In this document: positions 38,090 to 49,662 of the stretch, one piece after another
How positions within the stretch are numbered: position 1 is the first letter of the stretch
How the letters are laid out: every line of letters begins with the position of its first letter
DNA from: Pseudomonas sp. SST3
GTDB taxonomy: Bacteria; Pseudomonadota; Gammaproteobacteria; Pseudomonadales; Pseudomonadaceae
Direction: 5' to 3'
Length of the DNA: 52,634 bases
NCBI RefSeq assembly: GCF_003325755.1
Contig: NZ_QORI02000026.1
Span: 1 to 52,634 of the forward strand
Notes under the pieces: generated by a model
The model's database searches: none
Told to the model about the DNA's origin: nothing
The model's input: the letters and a program-made list of their open reading frames with translations, nothing else
Program-made: the position numbers and the translations under genes

Positions 38090-38614
38090 TTAATTCAGTG
38101 TTGCGCTCGACCAGTCCGGGCATGCCGCTTCGCCTATCAGCACGGCGCAGCCAGCCGGCACCCGCGGAAACAGATCGAGCAAGTCGGCATTGCGCAGCCT
38201 GATACAGCCATGGGAAAGCGGCACACCCATGGGTTCCGAATCGGGCGTGCCGTGCAAATAGACGTAACGACGAAAGGTGTCGACCGCGCCCATCCGGTTG
38301 TATCCAGGTTCGCAACCGCTGAGCCAGAGAATCCGAGTCAGGATCCAGTCGCGCCCGGGGAATCGTTCGTGCAACTCTCGATCCCAGACCTCACCGGTCC
38401 AGCGTCGCCCACGCAGAACGGCCCCAACAGGCAGTCCCTCGCCAATTCGCGCACGGACCTGATGGCGGCCACGCGGCGTACAGCCGGAACCATTCTGTTC
38501 GCCTACACCGTTACGAGCGGTAGATACCGGCAGCCGGACACTCAGCCTGCCTTCGGAGAACCCGTAAAGCATCTGGTCGGCAACGGATATATGAAGAAAA
38601 TCGATATCAGACAT
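38090..38614 (-). CDS. L,D-transpeptidase (YkuD family), no signal peptide
   Basis: The 174-residue protein has the YkuD catalytic signature YLHGTPDSEPMGVPLSHGCI, with His and the nucleophilic Cys in SHGCIRLRN. The domain covers almost the whole protein, and there is no hydrophobic signal, so it may stay in the cytoplasm or be exported in another way. YkuD enzymes form 3-3 crosslinks or process peptidoglycan peptides; cytoplasmic relatives cleave recycled tetrapeptides (LD-carboxypeptidase). That would suit the adjacent nagZ. ATG 38612-38614 is taken as start because the frame before it begins with TTG and no strong ribosome-binding site is visible. The gene sits between psrA and nagZ. Confidence 0.85.
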   Translation of the reverse strand: MSDIDFLHISVADQMLYGFSEGRLSVRLPVSTARNGVGEQNGSGCTPRGRHQVRARIGEGLPVGAVLRGRRWTGEVWDRELHERFPGRDWILTRILWLSGCEPGYNRMGAVDTFRRYVYLHGTPDSEPMGVPLSHGCIRLRNADLLDLFPRVPAGCAVLIGEAACPDWSSATLN

Positions 38615-38653
38615 GGGGGGCAAGCTTAGCCGATCAGCCCCCGACCATGCACC

Positions 38654-39361
38654 TCAACCCTTGGCAGGCATCGCCAGTGCGTTGCGGCGCGCAATCGGAT
38701 GCGCTTGAGCCAGGCTTGGATCCGCCACGCCAGAATCGGCGCGCATGCCGGCCGCCAGGAAAGGGACCATCATGCGCATGACCTGCTCGATGGACGTCCT
38801 GGCGCCGAAGTCGTTCTCAGCGATAGCCCTCAACGCTTTGATACCTGACATGCTGAACGCCGCAGCGCCGAGCATGAAATGCACGCGCCAGAAGAGCTCG
38901 ATCGGCGGGATCGACGGGGCGGCCTCGTGAACACGCAGCATGTAACGGCGGAACACCTTGCCGTACATATCTTCAAGATAACGGCGCAAATGGCCCTGGC
39001 TCTGACTGAAGGAAAGCCCCAGCAGTCGCATGAAAATGGAAAGGTCGTCGCCGCTACGTGGCGTCACTGCCAGTGCCTGCTCGACAAGGATATCCAACAG
39101 CTCTTCCAGGCTTTCCTTCCTGTCGGACTGAGCTTCGCGCCTGTCCAGTTCCCGCTCAAGACTCATGCAGAACGGACCGAGAAAGCGCGAGAAAACCGCC
39201 TGGATAAGGGCCTTTTTCGAGCCGAAATGATAGTTCACCGCTGCCAGATTCACCCCGGCCTTGCTAGTGATCAGGCGCAGCGATGTCTCGGCGAAGCCTT
39301 TCTCAGCGAATAGTTGTTCCGCTGCATCAAGAATACGCTCCACTGTTTCAGACTGCGCCAT
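38654..39361 (-). CDS. psrA: TetR-family regulator PsrA
   Basis: This 235-residue regulator begins MAQSETVERILDAAEQLFAE, and its helix-turn-helix RLITSKAGVNLAAVNYHFGS matches PsrA. In P. aeruginosa and P. putida, PsrA represses itself and the fadBA beta-oxidation operon and activates rpoS. Long-chain fatty acids relieve its binding. The start is the ATG at 39359-39361 after GGAAGGGG; the frame extends 7 codons upstream without homology. A perfect PsrA-type palindrome overlaps its own promoter. It is divergent from lexA, as in P. aeruginosa. Confidence 0.93.
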   Translation of the reverse strand: MAQSETVERILDAAEQLFAEKGFAETSLRLITSKAGVNLAAVNYHFGSKKALIQAVFSRFLGPFCMSLERELDRREAQSDRKESLEELLDILVEQALAVTPRSGDDLSIFMRLLGLSFSQSQGHLRRYLEDMYGKVFRRYMLRVHEAAPSIPPIELFWRVHFMLGAAAFSMSGIKALRAIAENDFGARTSIEQVMRMMVPFLAAGMRADSGVADPSLAQAHPIARRNALAMPAKG

Positions 39362-39384
39362 ACCCCTTCCCCTGACAAACACTC

Positions 39385-39419
39385 GTTTGAAACTTACGTT
39401 TCAAACTACTTCAAGTCAA
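39385..39419 (-). promoter_or_regulatory. psrA promoter with overlapping PsrA operator
   Basis: On the minus strand TTGACT (39414-39419) and TAAGTT (39391-39396), 17 bases apart, form a sigma-70 type promoter for psrA. The operator GAAAC-TTAC-GTTTC occupies 39389-39402, and the symmetric arms extend to GTTTGAAAC and GTTTCAAAC at 39385-39406. This is the reported PsrA consensus. Because it covers the -10 element, PsrA binding should block its own transcription. Confidence 0.8.
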
Positions 39420-39494
39420 CCTTGAAAGCGCCTGAGCGCCTTTTAGCTCAGCAAAGCTTGCACCAAGCCGCTTCGCCCCTCAACCAAACAAGGA

Positions 39495-39546
39495 TTGCCA
39501 AGCACAAGGCACTGTATATAATCCCAGTCACTGTATAAAAGAACAG
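39495..39546 (+). promoter_or_regulatory. lexA promoter with two LexA SOS boxes
   Basis: TTGCCA (39495-39500) and a perfect TATAAT (39517-39522), 16 bases apart, form the promoter. SOS box 1 is CTGTATATAATCCCAG (39512-39527) and box 2 is CTGTATAAAAGAACAG (39531-39546). Both fit CTG-N10-CAG, and box 1 contains the -10 hexamer. The boxes are separated by 3 bases, so LexA dimers can bind side by side. Two-box lexA promoters give tight autorepression and a delayed recovery after DNA damage. Confidence 0.93.
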
Positions 39547-39555
39547 AGACCACTC

Positions 39556-40164
39556 ATGATCAAGCTGACCCCTCGCCAGTCGGAAATCCTCGCCTTCATC
39601 AAGCGCTGCCTTGAAGACAACGGCTATCCGCCGACGCGTGCGGAGATTGCTCAGGAGCTGGGTTTCAAATCACCTAATGCAGCCGAGGAACATCTCAAGG
39701 CATTGGCCCGCAAGGGTGCTATAGAGATGACGCCCGGCGCCTCGCGCGGGATACGTATTCCCGGTTTCGAACCGGCTGCCGAAGAGAGCGGGTTGCCAGT
39801 CATTGGCCGAGTCGCTGCTGGCGCGCCGATTCTTGCGCAACAGAACGTCGAAGACTCCTGCCAGATCAATCCTTCATTTTTCCAGCCCAAGGCCGATTAC
39901 TTACTGCGTGTGCAAGGTATGAGTATGAAGGATATCGGCATATTCGATGGCGATCTGCTTGCCGTCCATACCACGCGCGAAGCCCGCAACGGTCAGGTAG
40001 TGGTCGCCCGAATAGACGATGAAGTAACCGTAAAACGCTTCAAGCGTGAAGGGAGCAAGGTCTGGCTGCTTGCCGAAAACCCCGAGTTCTCGCCCATTGA
40101 AGTGGATCTTGAGCGACAGGAACTGATTATCGAAGGTTTGAGTGTCGGCGTGATTCGCCGCTAA
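39556..40164 (+). CDS. lexA: LexA SOS repressor / autoprotease
   Basis: The 202-residue repressor has an N-terminal winged helix ([39 protein letters not shown]). The self-cleavage site is Ala88-Gly89 in RVAAGAPI, and the catalytic dyad is Ser123 (GMSMKDIG) and Lys160 (VTVKRFK). It represses SOS genes until RecA filaments stimulate cleavage. It is autoregulated by the two boxes just upstream, and is followed after 10 bases by sulA. Length and sequence match PA3007. Confidence 0.97.
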   Translation: MIKLTPRQSEILAFIKRCLEDNGYPPTRAEIAQELGFKSPNAAEEHLKALARKGAIEMTPGASRGIRIPGFEPAAEESGLPVIGRVAAGAPILAQQNVEDSCQINPSFFQPKADYLLRVQGMSMKDIGIFDGDLLAVHTTREARNGQVVVARIDDEVTVKRFKREGSKVWLLAENPEFSPIEVDLERQELIIEGLSVGVIRR

Positions 40165-40174
40165 GGAGAGGTTC

Positions 40175-40654
40175 ATGCAGTACCAACCCCAACCCACAGC
40201 AGGCAAACCACCACAGCTTTCCTTGTTTGAAGGTCTGATTGCACATCGCCTGGCGCCGTTCTCAGACGTCGCGCGCGCCCCGCAACCTGCCGATGACTGT
40301 CTGAGCGAAATGGCTTTAAGCGGCAGCGGTGATCATTGCCGCCAATTACTCGCGCCCATTCTGCGTGAGTTCAGCGAAGCGGCCGATACGCGCTGGCTGA
40401 CGCTGATCGCGCCACCTGCCATGCTTTCGCAAAGCTGGCTGCGAGAAACCGGACTCAACCGCGACCGCATTCTGTTGCTGCAGGCTCGTGAAACCCAGGG
40501 TGCACTGGACTTGGCATGCAAGGCACTGATGTCAGGCTGCAGCCATACCGTCATTACCTGGTTCCCACGTCTCGACAAGGCCAGCGAACTGAAACTCCGC
40601 GTAGCGGCCGCTCAGGGCAACGCGCAAAGTCTGAACATCCGCCTGGGAAGCTGA
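40175..40654 (+). CDS. sulA: SOS cell-division inhibitor SulA
   Basis: The 159-residue protein matches the Pseudomonas SulA family: RWLTLIAPPAMLSQSWLRET, ILLLQARETQGALDLACKAL and the SGCSHTVITWFPRLD segment, equivalent to the FtsZ-binding region of the E. coli protein. Its N-terminal 35 residues are polar and unstructured. It blocks FtsZ polymerisation during SOS. It is co-transcribed with lexA from one LexA-controlled promoter, unlike in E. coli where the two are separate. AGGAGAGG lies before the ATG. Confidence 0.92.
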   Translation: MQYQPQPTAGKPPQLSLFEGLIAHRLAPFSDVARAPQPADDCLSEMALSGSGDHCRQLLAPILREFSEAADTRWLTLIAPPAMLSQSWLRETGLNRDRILLLQARETQGALDLACKALMSGCSHTVITWFPRLDKASELKLRVAAAQGNAQSLNIRLGS

Positions 40655-40715
40655 CACCGTCTACGGCATATGGATGTGCCATTTGGCCGCCACAAGGCGA
40701 CCAGCCCTCGCCGCA

Positions 40716-40952
40716 TCAGTGAAGTACGCGCGCGCCCTCTTCTTCCCGCTCGATTTCCCCCTCGGATACTCGCCCCGCCATCTGCACGCCAACGTTGAAC
40801 ATCGCCTTGGCGATTTCGACATGCTGACCTTGCAGGAACACCTTGGCATCGTCAGAGAAATCCAGCGTGACCAGTACACCTTCGTCCTCAGCGCGACGCA
40901 GCACAATAGTGCCGTCGGGTAGCTCGACAATTTCCAGAAATGACGTTGGCAT
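40716..40952 (-). CDS. Conserved small protein of unknown function (PA3009-like)
   Basis: The 78-residue protein begins MPTSFLEIVELPDGTIVLRR and is soluble, with a compact beta-rich N-terminal half and an acidic tail (EGEIEREEEGARVLH). GGGGAG precedes the ATG at 40950-40952. Its place between sulA and topA matches PA3009 of P. aeruginosa, which supports it as a real gene. It converges on sulA. No function is known to me. Confidence 0.8.
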   Translation of the reverse strand: MPTSFLEIVELPDGTIVLRRAEDEGVLVTLDFSDDAKVFLQGQHVEIAKAMFNVGVQMAGRVSEGEIEREEEGARVLH

Positions 40953-41150
40953 GAATCTGCTCCCCGTGAAACGGCGCATTGTAACAGCCGACCAGCTGAG
41001 CAACAGCCCTGGCTTCTGGAGTGAGGAACCGCGTCGCATACGTTCCGACCGTAGATGTAGAAGCAGGTGCGGCAATGCGCAACGGCACAGTAGGATGGTG
41101 TCCTACCGCGGCCCGGACGGCCGGGGCGACTAGCTTCAAGGATCTTCGAG

Positions 41151-41990
41151 ATGACGACAAGAACCCTAATGCTGACAGCGTTGGCCATGCTCGCTTTCGC
41201 AGGGAACTCTCTGCTCTGCCGAGCTGCATTGCGCGACAGCCAGATCGACCCCACCAGTTTCACTGCGCTACGTCTTCTCTCTGGCGCATTGACGCTGTGG
41301 CTGCTGCTCTACCTGCGAAAGGGTCCCTCGGCGGTATCCGGGAACTGGTACGGAGCCCTCGCCCTCTTCATCTACGCGGCAGCCTTCTCCTATGCCTACC
41401 TGCATCTCGATACCGGCGCAGGCGCTTTATTGCTGTTCGGCGCAGTGCAGTTGACCATGATTACCTGGGGATTGTTAAAAGGGGAGCGGCTGCATCGCTT
41501 GCAGGTGGCCGGGCTGGTGCTGGCTGCGGGTGGATTGGTCGCATTGTTGCTGCCCGGCACGAGCACACCCTCTGTATCGGCTTCGCTGTTGATGGTGCTT
41601 TCAGGTATCGCCTGGGGCGCGTACTCGCTATTGGGAAAAGGAACACCGGACCCGCTGGCCGCGACCGCTGGGAATTTCATTCGCACCCTGCCGATCATTG
41701 CTGTGCTTTGCCTGCTGGCGTTGAGCTGGCTCGAATGGGACACCGCCGGGGTGATCTATGCGCTTTTGTCTGGCGGCGTGACGTCCGGTATCGGCTACGC
41801 CATCTGGTATGCCGCGCTGCCTGGCCTGGCAGCCATACAGGCGGCTAGCGTGCAATTGAGCGTACCGCTGCTCACAGCGCTGGCGGGAAGTCTGCTGCTG
41901 GGGGAAACCCTCACCGGCCGATTGGTGATCGCCGGGCTCGCGATACTGGGAGGCATCGCCTTGGTCTTGCGGCTCAAGCATCAGGCTTGA
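41151..41990 (+). CDS. EamA/DMT-family transporter
   Basis: The 279-residue membrane protein has ten hydrophobic helices in two repeated EamA halves, beginning MTTRTLMLTALAMLAFAGNS and with the second half starting near SASLLMVLSGIAWGAYSLLG. The conserved GNSLLCRAAL and GAVQLTMI regions fit drug/metabolite exporters. Substrate unknown. It is inserted between the PA3009- and PA3010-like genes and is not part of the block in P. aeruginosa as I recall it. Base composition is not obviously different. Confidence 0.88.
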   Translation: MTTRTLMLTALAMLAFAGNSLLCRAALRDSQIDPTSFTALRLLSGALTLWLLLYLRKGPSAVSGNWYGALALFIYAAAFSYAYLHLDTGAGALLLFGAVQLTMITWGLLKGERLHRLQVAGLVLAAGGLVALLLPGTSTPSVSASLLMVLSGIAWGAYSLLGKGTPDPLAATAGNFIRTLPIIAVLCLLALSWLEWDTAGVIYALLSGGVTSGIGYAIWYAALPGLAAIQAASVQLSVPLLTALAGSLLLGETLTGRLVIAGLAILGGIALVLRLKHQA

Positions 41991-42027
41991 AGCAACCCGA
42001 GCCGCGAAGGATTATCCGCTTAGACGC

Positions 42028-42546
42028 TTACCACTCGGTAAGCGATTCACGAAAGCGCAAGGCGAGTTCCTTCAGGTTGCTCCGCCAGAACTCCACCTCT
42101 TCACGTGTCAGCGATGGCGCTTCCTCAGCTACGCTGACCGCTTCGATCAACGGCATGACAGGATCAACCTTGGTTTTGGCGGGGGCGCGTGGCGGCTCGA
42201 ATAGCGCGGCATGCGCCTGTAGCAGCTGCGCAAGCCAAGTTTCGGAATGCTCGGCCAGTTCGATCAGCTCACCCAGCTCCGGACTCGGCGATGAATTATG
42301 CGGCGAACGCACCAGCAGCAGTTCCGCACGCGGCGCGCTGGCGCCAGGCAGACGGTAGTAACCGGCAATTTCGTGGCAAAGGCCAAGCAGTGCACCATAC
42401 AGATGAAAGAGGCTGGCCTCTCGCTCCGCCTGGATCAGACCCGGCGCATTCAGCGCGCTTTTTTCTTCCGCCCGTCGCCAACTATCGAGCGCGAGCCCGG
42501 CGAAATAGATTTTCTGATTGGTTCGGGTGTAAAGCTCATGAGCCAT
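42028..42546 (-). CDS. DUF6586-like conserved protein (PA3010-like)
   Basis: The 172-residue protein begins MAHELYTRTNQKIYFAGLAL and is helical and soluble, with FHLYGALLGLCHEIAGYYRL and a C-terminal VEFWRSNLKELALRFRESL. The same type of gene precedes topA in Pseudomonas (PA3010). The ATG at 42544-42546 is chosen because the longer frame adds 22 residues of unrelated sequence. It reads in the direction of topA and starts 80 bases after the topA stop. Function unknown. Confidence 0.8.
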   Translation of the reverse strand: MAHELYTRTNQKIYFAGLALDSWRRAEEKSALNAPGLIQAEREASLFHLYGALLGLCHEIAGYYRLPGASAPRAELLLVRSPHNSSPSPELGELIELAEHSETWLAQLLQAHAALFEPPRAPAKTKVDPVMPLIEAVSVAEEAPSLTREEVEFWRSNLKELALRFRESLTEW

Positions 42547-42626
42547 GGCGATGCTCTCCCAAGAGTTGAAACGCTGCGAGTCGAAGCCAGTGCAGTCGCC
42601 TACTGACCTCAACCCGACGCTGCCGC

Positions 42627-45239
42627 TTACTTACCGGTGCTCTTGTCTTCCACCTTCCATTTGCCGCCATCGAAGAACGCCTTCCAGCCAGTCGGCTTGC
42701 CGTTGACCTCCGTCTGCACGTATTGCTCCTTGGTCTTGCGGCTGAAGCGGATAACCGCTGGGCGGCCTTCCGTATCCTTCTGCGGCGCACTCAGAAGAAA
42801 GTGATACTTCGGATCGATCTCATCCTTGTGCGGGATCAGCTCCCGCACAAGCGGCGCGCGGGTTTCGCGGTTCTTCGGGAACTGGCTGGCCGCGAGGAAC
42901 AACCCAGATGCGCCGTCGCGCAATACGTAAGTATCGTCGACTTTTTCGCATTTGAGTTCAGGCATCTTCACCGCATCCATCTTTGGCGGCGCCGCCTCAC
43001 CGCTCCTGAGCAGCTTGCGGGTGTTCTTGCAGTCGGCGTTGGTACAACCGAAGAACTTGCCGAAGCGGCCGGTCTTGAGCTGCATTTCACTACCGCACTT
43101 GTCGCACTCGAGGCTCGGGCCTTCATAACCCTTGATACGGTACTGGCCTTCCTCGATCTCGTAGCCGCTGCAATCGGGGTTGTTGCCGCAGATATGCAGC
43201 TTGTGGGTTTCGTCCAGCAGATAGGCGTCCATCGCCGTGCTGCATATCGGGCAACGGTGCTTGCCAAGCAGCACCCGCGATTCGGATTCACCCTCGTCAT
43301 CGGCCGCGATTTCATCGCCCGGAATCAGATTGACGGTGGACTTGCAGCGCTCTTTCGGCGGCAGGCTATAGCCGGAGCAACCGAGGAAAACACCGGTAGA
43401 CGCTGTGCGAATCATCATCGGCCGACCGCAGACCTTGCAGGGAATATCGGTCAAGGTTGGCTGGTTGGCGCGCATGCCACTATCACTGGCCTCGGCCACC
43501 TCAAGCTTCTTCTTGAAGTCACCGTAGAACTCATCGAGTACGTGTTTCCACTCACGCTCGCCCTGGGCGACGTCGTCGAGGTTCTCCTCCATGCCCGCGG
43601 TGAAACCGTAGTCCATCAGGTTGTTGAAACTCTCCGAGAGGCGCTCAGTGACGATATCGCCCATCTTCTCGGAGTAGAAACGGCGGTTGTGCAAGGAAAC
43701 GTAGCCGCGATCCTGAATGGTGGAAATGATCGCCGCATAGGTCGACGGACGGCCAATACCACGCTTTTCCATCTCCTTGACCAGGCTCGCTTCGGAGTAG
43801 CGCGCCGGCGGCTTGGTGAAATGCTGGCTCGGGTCGAGCTTGATCAGCTTCATCCCGTCGCCCTTGTTCATCTCCGGCAGCACATCGTCCTCACCGCTCT
43901 TGCTCTGCTGCGGCATGACCTTGGTATAACCGTCGAACTTGAGAATGCGACCCTTGGCGCGCAGCTCGAAATTGCCTGCGGTGACGGTAACGCTGGTCGA
44001 CAGATACTGCGCCGGCGGCATCTGGCAGGCCACGAACTGGCGCCAGATGAGATCGTAGAGGCGCTCGGCATCACGTTCCATGCCGGACAGCTGGGACGGG
44101 CGCAGATTGACGTCGGATGGACGAATCGCTTCGTGCGCCTCTTGGGCACCCTCCTTGCTCGAATAGAAGTTGGGCTTCTCGGGCAGGTACTTGTTGCCGA
44201 ACTCGTCCTCGATGAAGCCGCGCACCATGCTCAGCGCGTCCGCCGAAAGGTTGGTCGAGTCAGTACGCATGTAGGTGATATAGCCAGCCTCGTAGAGCCG
44301 CTGGGCCATCATCATGGTCTTCTTCACGCCGAAGCCAAGGCGATTGCTCGCCGCCTGTTGCAAGGTCGACGTGATGAACGGAGCCGACGGCTTGCTGCTG
44401 GTTGGCTTGTCCTCGCGCTTGGTCACGCTGTAGCCGGCGCCTTTTAGCTGCTCCAGCGCCGCCATGGCATGACCTTCGTTCAGCGGCTTGAACGCCTCGC
44501 CGTTCTCGCGCGCGACTTCGAAGCGCACCTTGGCGTTTTCGGCTGTGGCCAGGTCAGCATGAACTTCCCAGTACTCTTCCGGAACGAAGGCGCGGATCTC
44601 CCGCTCACGTTCGACGACCAGCTTCACCGCAACCGATTGCACACGGCCAGCCGACAGGCCGCGGGCGATCTTCTGCCATAGCAACGGCGACACCATGTAG
44701 CCGACAACCCGATCAAGGAAACGTCGCGCCTGCTGTGCATTGACTCGGTTGATATCCAGATCGCCCGGCTTGGAGAAGGCTTCCTGGATCGCCTTCTTGG
44801 TGATCTCGTTGAACACCACGCGCTTGTAGCGGCTATCGTCGCCGCCGATCGACTCGCGCAGGTGCCAGGCGATGGCCTCCCCCTCTCTATCCAAGTCGGT
44901 CGCGAGATAGATGGTATCGGCTTCCTTGGCCAGACGGCGCAATTCGTCGATGACCTTTTCCTTGCCCGGCAGTATCTCGTACTTGGCCTTCCAGCCCTGC
45001 TCGGGATCGATCCCCATGCGCGTGAACAGCTGACGCTTGGCCTTTTCTTTTGGCGACAGCGCAGGCGCTTCGGCGGCAGCCGCCTTGCCACGCTTGGCCG
45101 GCTCGCGGGCCGCGGAACCGCTGGTAGGAAGGTCGCGGATGTGGCCGATACTCGACTTCACCACGTACTGGTTGCCCAAATACTTGTTGATTGTCTTGGC
45201 CTTGGCCGGTGATTCCACGATGACCAGCGATTTACCCAT
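42627..45239 (-). CDS. topA: DNA topoisomerase I
   Basis: The 870-residue type IA enzyme relaxes negative supercoils. The TOPRIM domain starts the protein ([32 protein letters not shown] supplies the metal-binding acids). The active-site Tyr323 is in [12 protein letters not shown]. Three C-terminal zinc-finger regions follow: CKVCGRPM...[20 protein letters not shown]...CGNNPDC and CDKCGSEM...CTNADC. A C-terminal domain with a lysine-rich tail completes it. Length matches Pseudomonas TopA. It is transcribed from a promoter about 245 bases upstream. Confidence 0.97.
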   Translation of the reverse strand: MGKSLVIVESPAKAKTINKYLGNQYVVKSSIGHIRDLPTSGSAAREPAKRGKAAAAEAPALSPKEKAKRQLFTRMGIDPEQGWKAKYEILPGKEKVIDELRRLAKEADTIYLATDLDREGEAIAWHLRESIGGDDSRYKRVVFNEITKKAIQEAFSKPGDLDINRVNAQQARRFLDRVVGYMVSPLLWQKIARGLSAGRVQSVAVKLVVEREREIRAFVPEEYWEVHADLATAENAKVRFEVARENGEAFKPLNEGHAMAALEQLKGAGYSVTKREDKPTSSKPSAPFITSTLQQAASNRLGFGVKKTMMMAQRLYEAGYITYMRTDSTNLSADALSMVRGFIEDEFGNKYLPEKPNFYSSKEGAQEAHEAIRPSDVNLRPSQLSGMERDAERLYDLIWRQFVACQMPPAQYLSTSVTVTAGNFELRAKGRILKFDGYTKVMPQQSKSGEDDVLPEMNKGDGMKLIKLDPSQHFTKPPARYSEASLVKEMEKRGIGRPSTYAAIISTIQDRGYVSLHNRRFYSEKMGDIVTERLSESFNNLMDYGFTAGMEENLDDVAQGEREWKHVLDEFYGDFKKKLEVAEASDSGMRANQPTLTDIPCKVCGRPMMIRTASTGVFLGCSGYSLPPKERCKSTVNLIPGDEIAADDEGESESRVLLGKHRCPICSTAMDAYLLDETHKLHICGNNPDCSGYEIEEGQYRIKGYEGPSLECDKCGSEMQLKTGRFGKFFGCTNADCKNTRKLLRSGEAAPPKMDAVKMPELKCEKVDDTYVLRDGASGLFLAASQFPKNRETRAPLVRELIPHKDEIDPKYHFLLSAPQKDTEGRPAVIRFSRKTKEQYVQTEVNGKPTGWKAFFDGGKWKVEDKSTGK

Positions 45240-45481
45240 GGAGAGGAGAGTTCCTGAATCGAGAGGTGAACTAAGAATATTGAACCGACAGTAGCCGGAC
45301 GTCGAAAACGCCCAGTCTGCCAGAAAGAAGCGAAGCAGCCTTTTACGGGACTGCCAAGAGCATTCAATTGCTCCGGAAATCTTTCGTACCCACGACCAAT
45401 TTCGTTGGCAGCCTATTGCCCGGCGGGTTTTTTACTGTCCGAAACCAAGTGAAATCATCTCACTCGACCCGAAAGCACCGC

Positions 45482-45511
45482 TATATATAGTGGCGATGGA
45501 GTCGAGGTCAA
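45482..45511 (-). promoter_or_regulatory. Candidate sigma-70 promoter for topA
   Basis: On the minus strand TTGACC (45506-45511) and TATATA (45484-45489, or 45482-45487) are 16-18 bases apart. The -10 lies within an AT-rich palindrome, CACTATATATAGCG. It reads toward topA, with about 245 bases of leader. The rest of the 306-base gap (45240-45545) holds only the topA ribosome-binding region and no reading frame or terminator I can defend. Confidence 0.5.
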
Positions 45512-45545
45512 GCGCAAGGGTTAAGCCAGCTTGCCCAGGCAGCAC

Positions 45546-45773
45546 TTAAAAACGGCTGGGTTCGGCTTCGATCAGGGCGAAACGGGGAAGCGTTTCCCCG
45601 TCTACTTCTACCGTTTCGGTAAACATCGAGAGCGGCCGCACCCAAAGGCCGAAATCCCCGTACAGCGCCTGATAGAAGACCACCGGTTCTTCCGTTTCGG
45701 AATGCCGGGCAACCGCATAAACCCGATACTCGGGGCCTTTGTAATGACGATAACGGCCTGGCGTGACCTGCAT
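45546..45773 (-). CDS. DUF1653-family protein (PA3012-like)
   Basis: The 75-residue protein begins MQVTPGRYRHYKGPEYRVYA and has the DUF1653 core VVFYQALYGDFGLWVRPLSM. It is a small SH3-like beta protein. AGAGG precedes the ATG at 45771-45773; the longer frame adds 17 residues with no homology. The gene lies between fadA and topA as in P. aeruginosa. Function unknown. Confidence 0.88.
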   Translation of the reverse strand: MQVTPGRYRHYKGPEYRVYAVARHSETEEPVVFYQALYGDFGLWVRPLSMFTETVEVDGETLPRFALIEAEPSRF

Positions 45774-45810
45774 TTGGACTGCCTCTGAAAAAAAACCTAT
45801 CCAACAAAAT

Positions 45811-45840
45811 GAAAACCGGGGCACAGGGCCCCGGTTTCCG
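45811..45840 (-). terminator. Rho-independent terminator after fadA
   Basis: AAACCGGGG (45813-45821) and CCCCGGTTT (45829-45837) form a perfect 9-bp stem with a 7-base loop. On the minus strand the stem is followed by TTTTCATTTTGTTGG, a T-rich tail. It starts about 15 bases after the fadA stop and should end the fadBA transcript before the DUF1653 gene. Confidence 0.85.
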
Positions 45841-45854
45841 TGTCACCGAACAGC

Positions 45855-49241
<3,387 letters not shown>

Positions 49242-49488
49242 TCATCGGCCCGAAGACCGTCACCGATAGCGGCGTTGCGACGCCCGGTGAAACGACACCC
49301 ACCGACACGATAAACCGGGCTGACGGCGTTTGCGTGGCAAACGCTCGATTCATACGCCCGTTTGATTTGGGTGAGCACACCTTCATGGAAAAGCGCCGCA
49401 ATGTCAATCAGCAGCCCTATCCTGGCAGAGGCGCCCATCCGCGATCCGATCGATAAGCCTAGCCAACCCCAGCAATGCTGCAGCACCT

Positions 49489-49501
49489 GAAACCCGGTTT
49501 C
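49489..49501. promoter_or_regulatory. PsrA-type operator upstream of fadBA
   Basis: GAAAC-CCG-GTTTC is a perfect inverted repeat with a 3-base spacer, matching the PsrA consensus GAAAC-N3/4-GTTTC seen in the psrA promoter of this same window. It lies 293 bases upstream of the fadB ATG and 162 bases before oligopeptidase B, so it could act on either. In P. aeruginosa PsrA represses fadBA. Elsewhere in this 466-base gap (49197-49662), GTTTGC-GTG-GCAAAC (49328-49342) is another palindrome of unknown use, and no further gene is visible. Confidence 0.7.
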
Positions 49502-49662
49502 GTCTCATTGCCAGCCATTCACCTGAGTGATCGTCAGCCACACGCCGATGAACCACCGGCGCCCGCTACCGTCACAAACGGATGAGGCTCCTTGTACACT
49601 CGGCGCCTGTTTCCAACTTCGTTCAGCTGCGCCAGTCCGCGGCCATTCATCAGGAGTCATGC

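Noticed and set aside
42723..44447. A 574-codon open frame on the plus strand opposite topA
   Set aside because: It is antisense to topA, which has all expected motifs on the minus strand; no start signal or family pattern on this strand.
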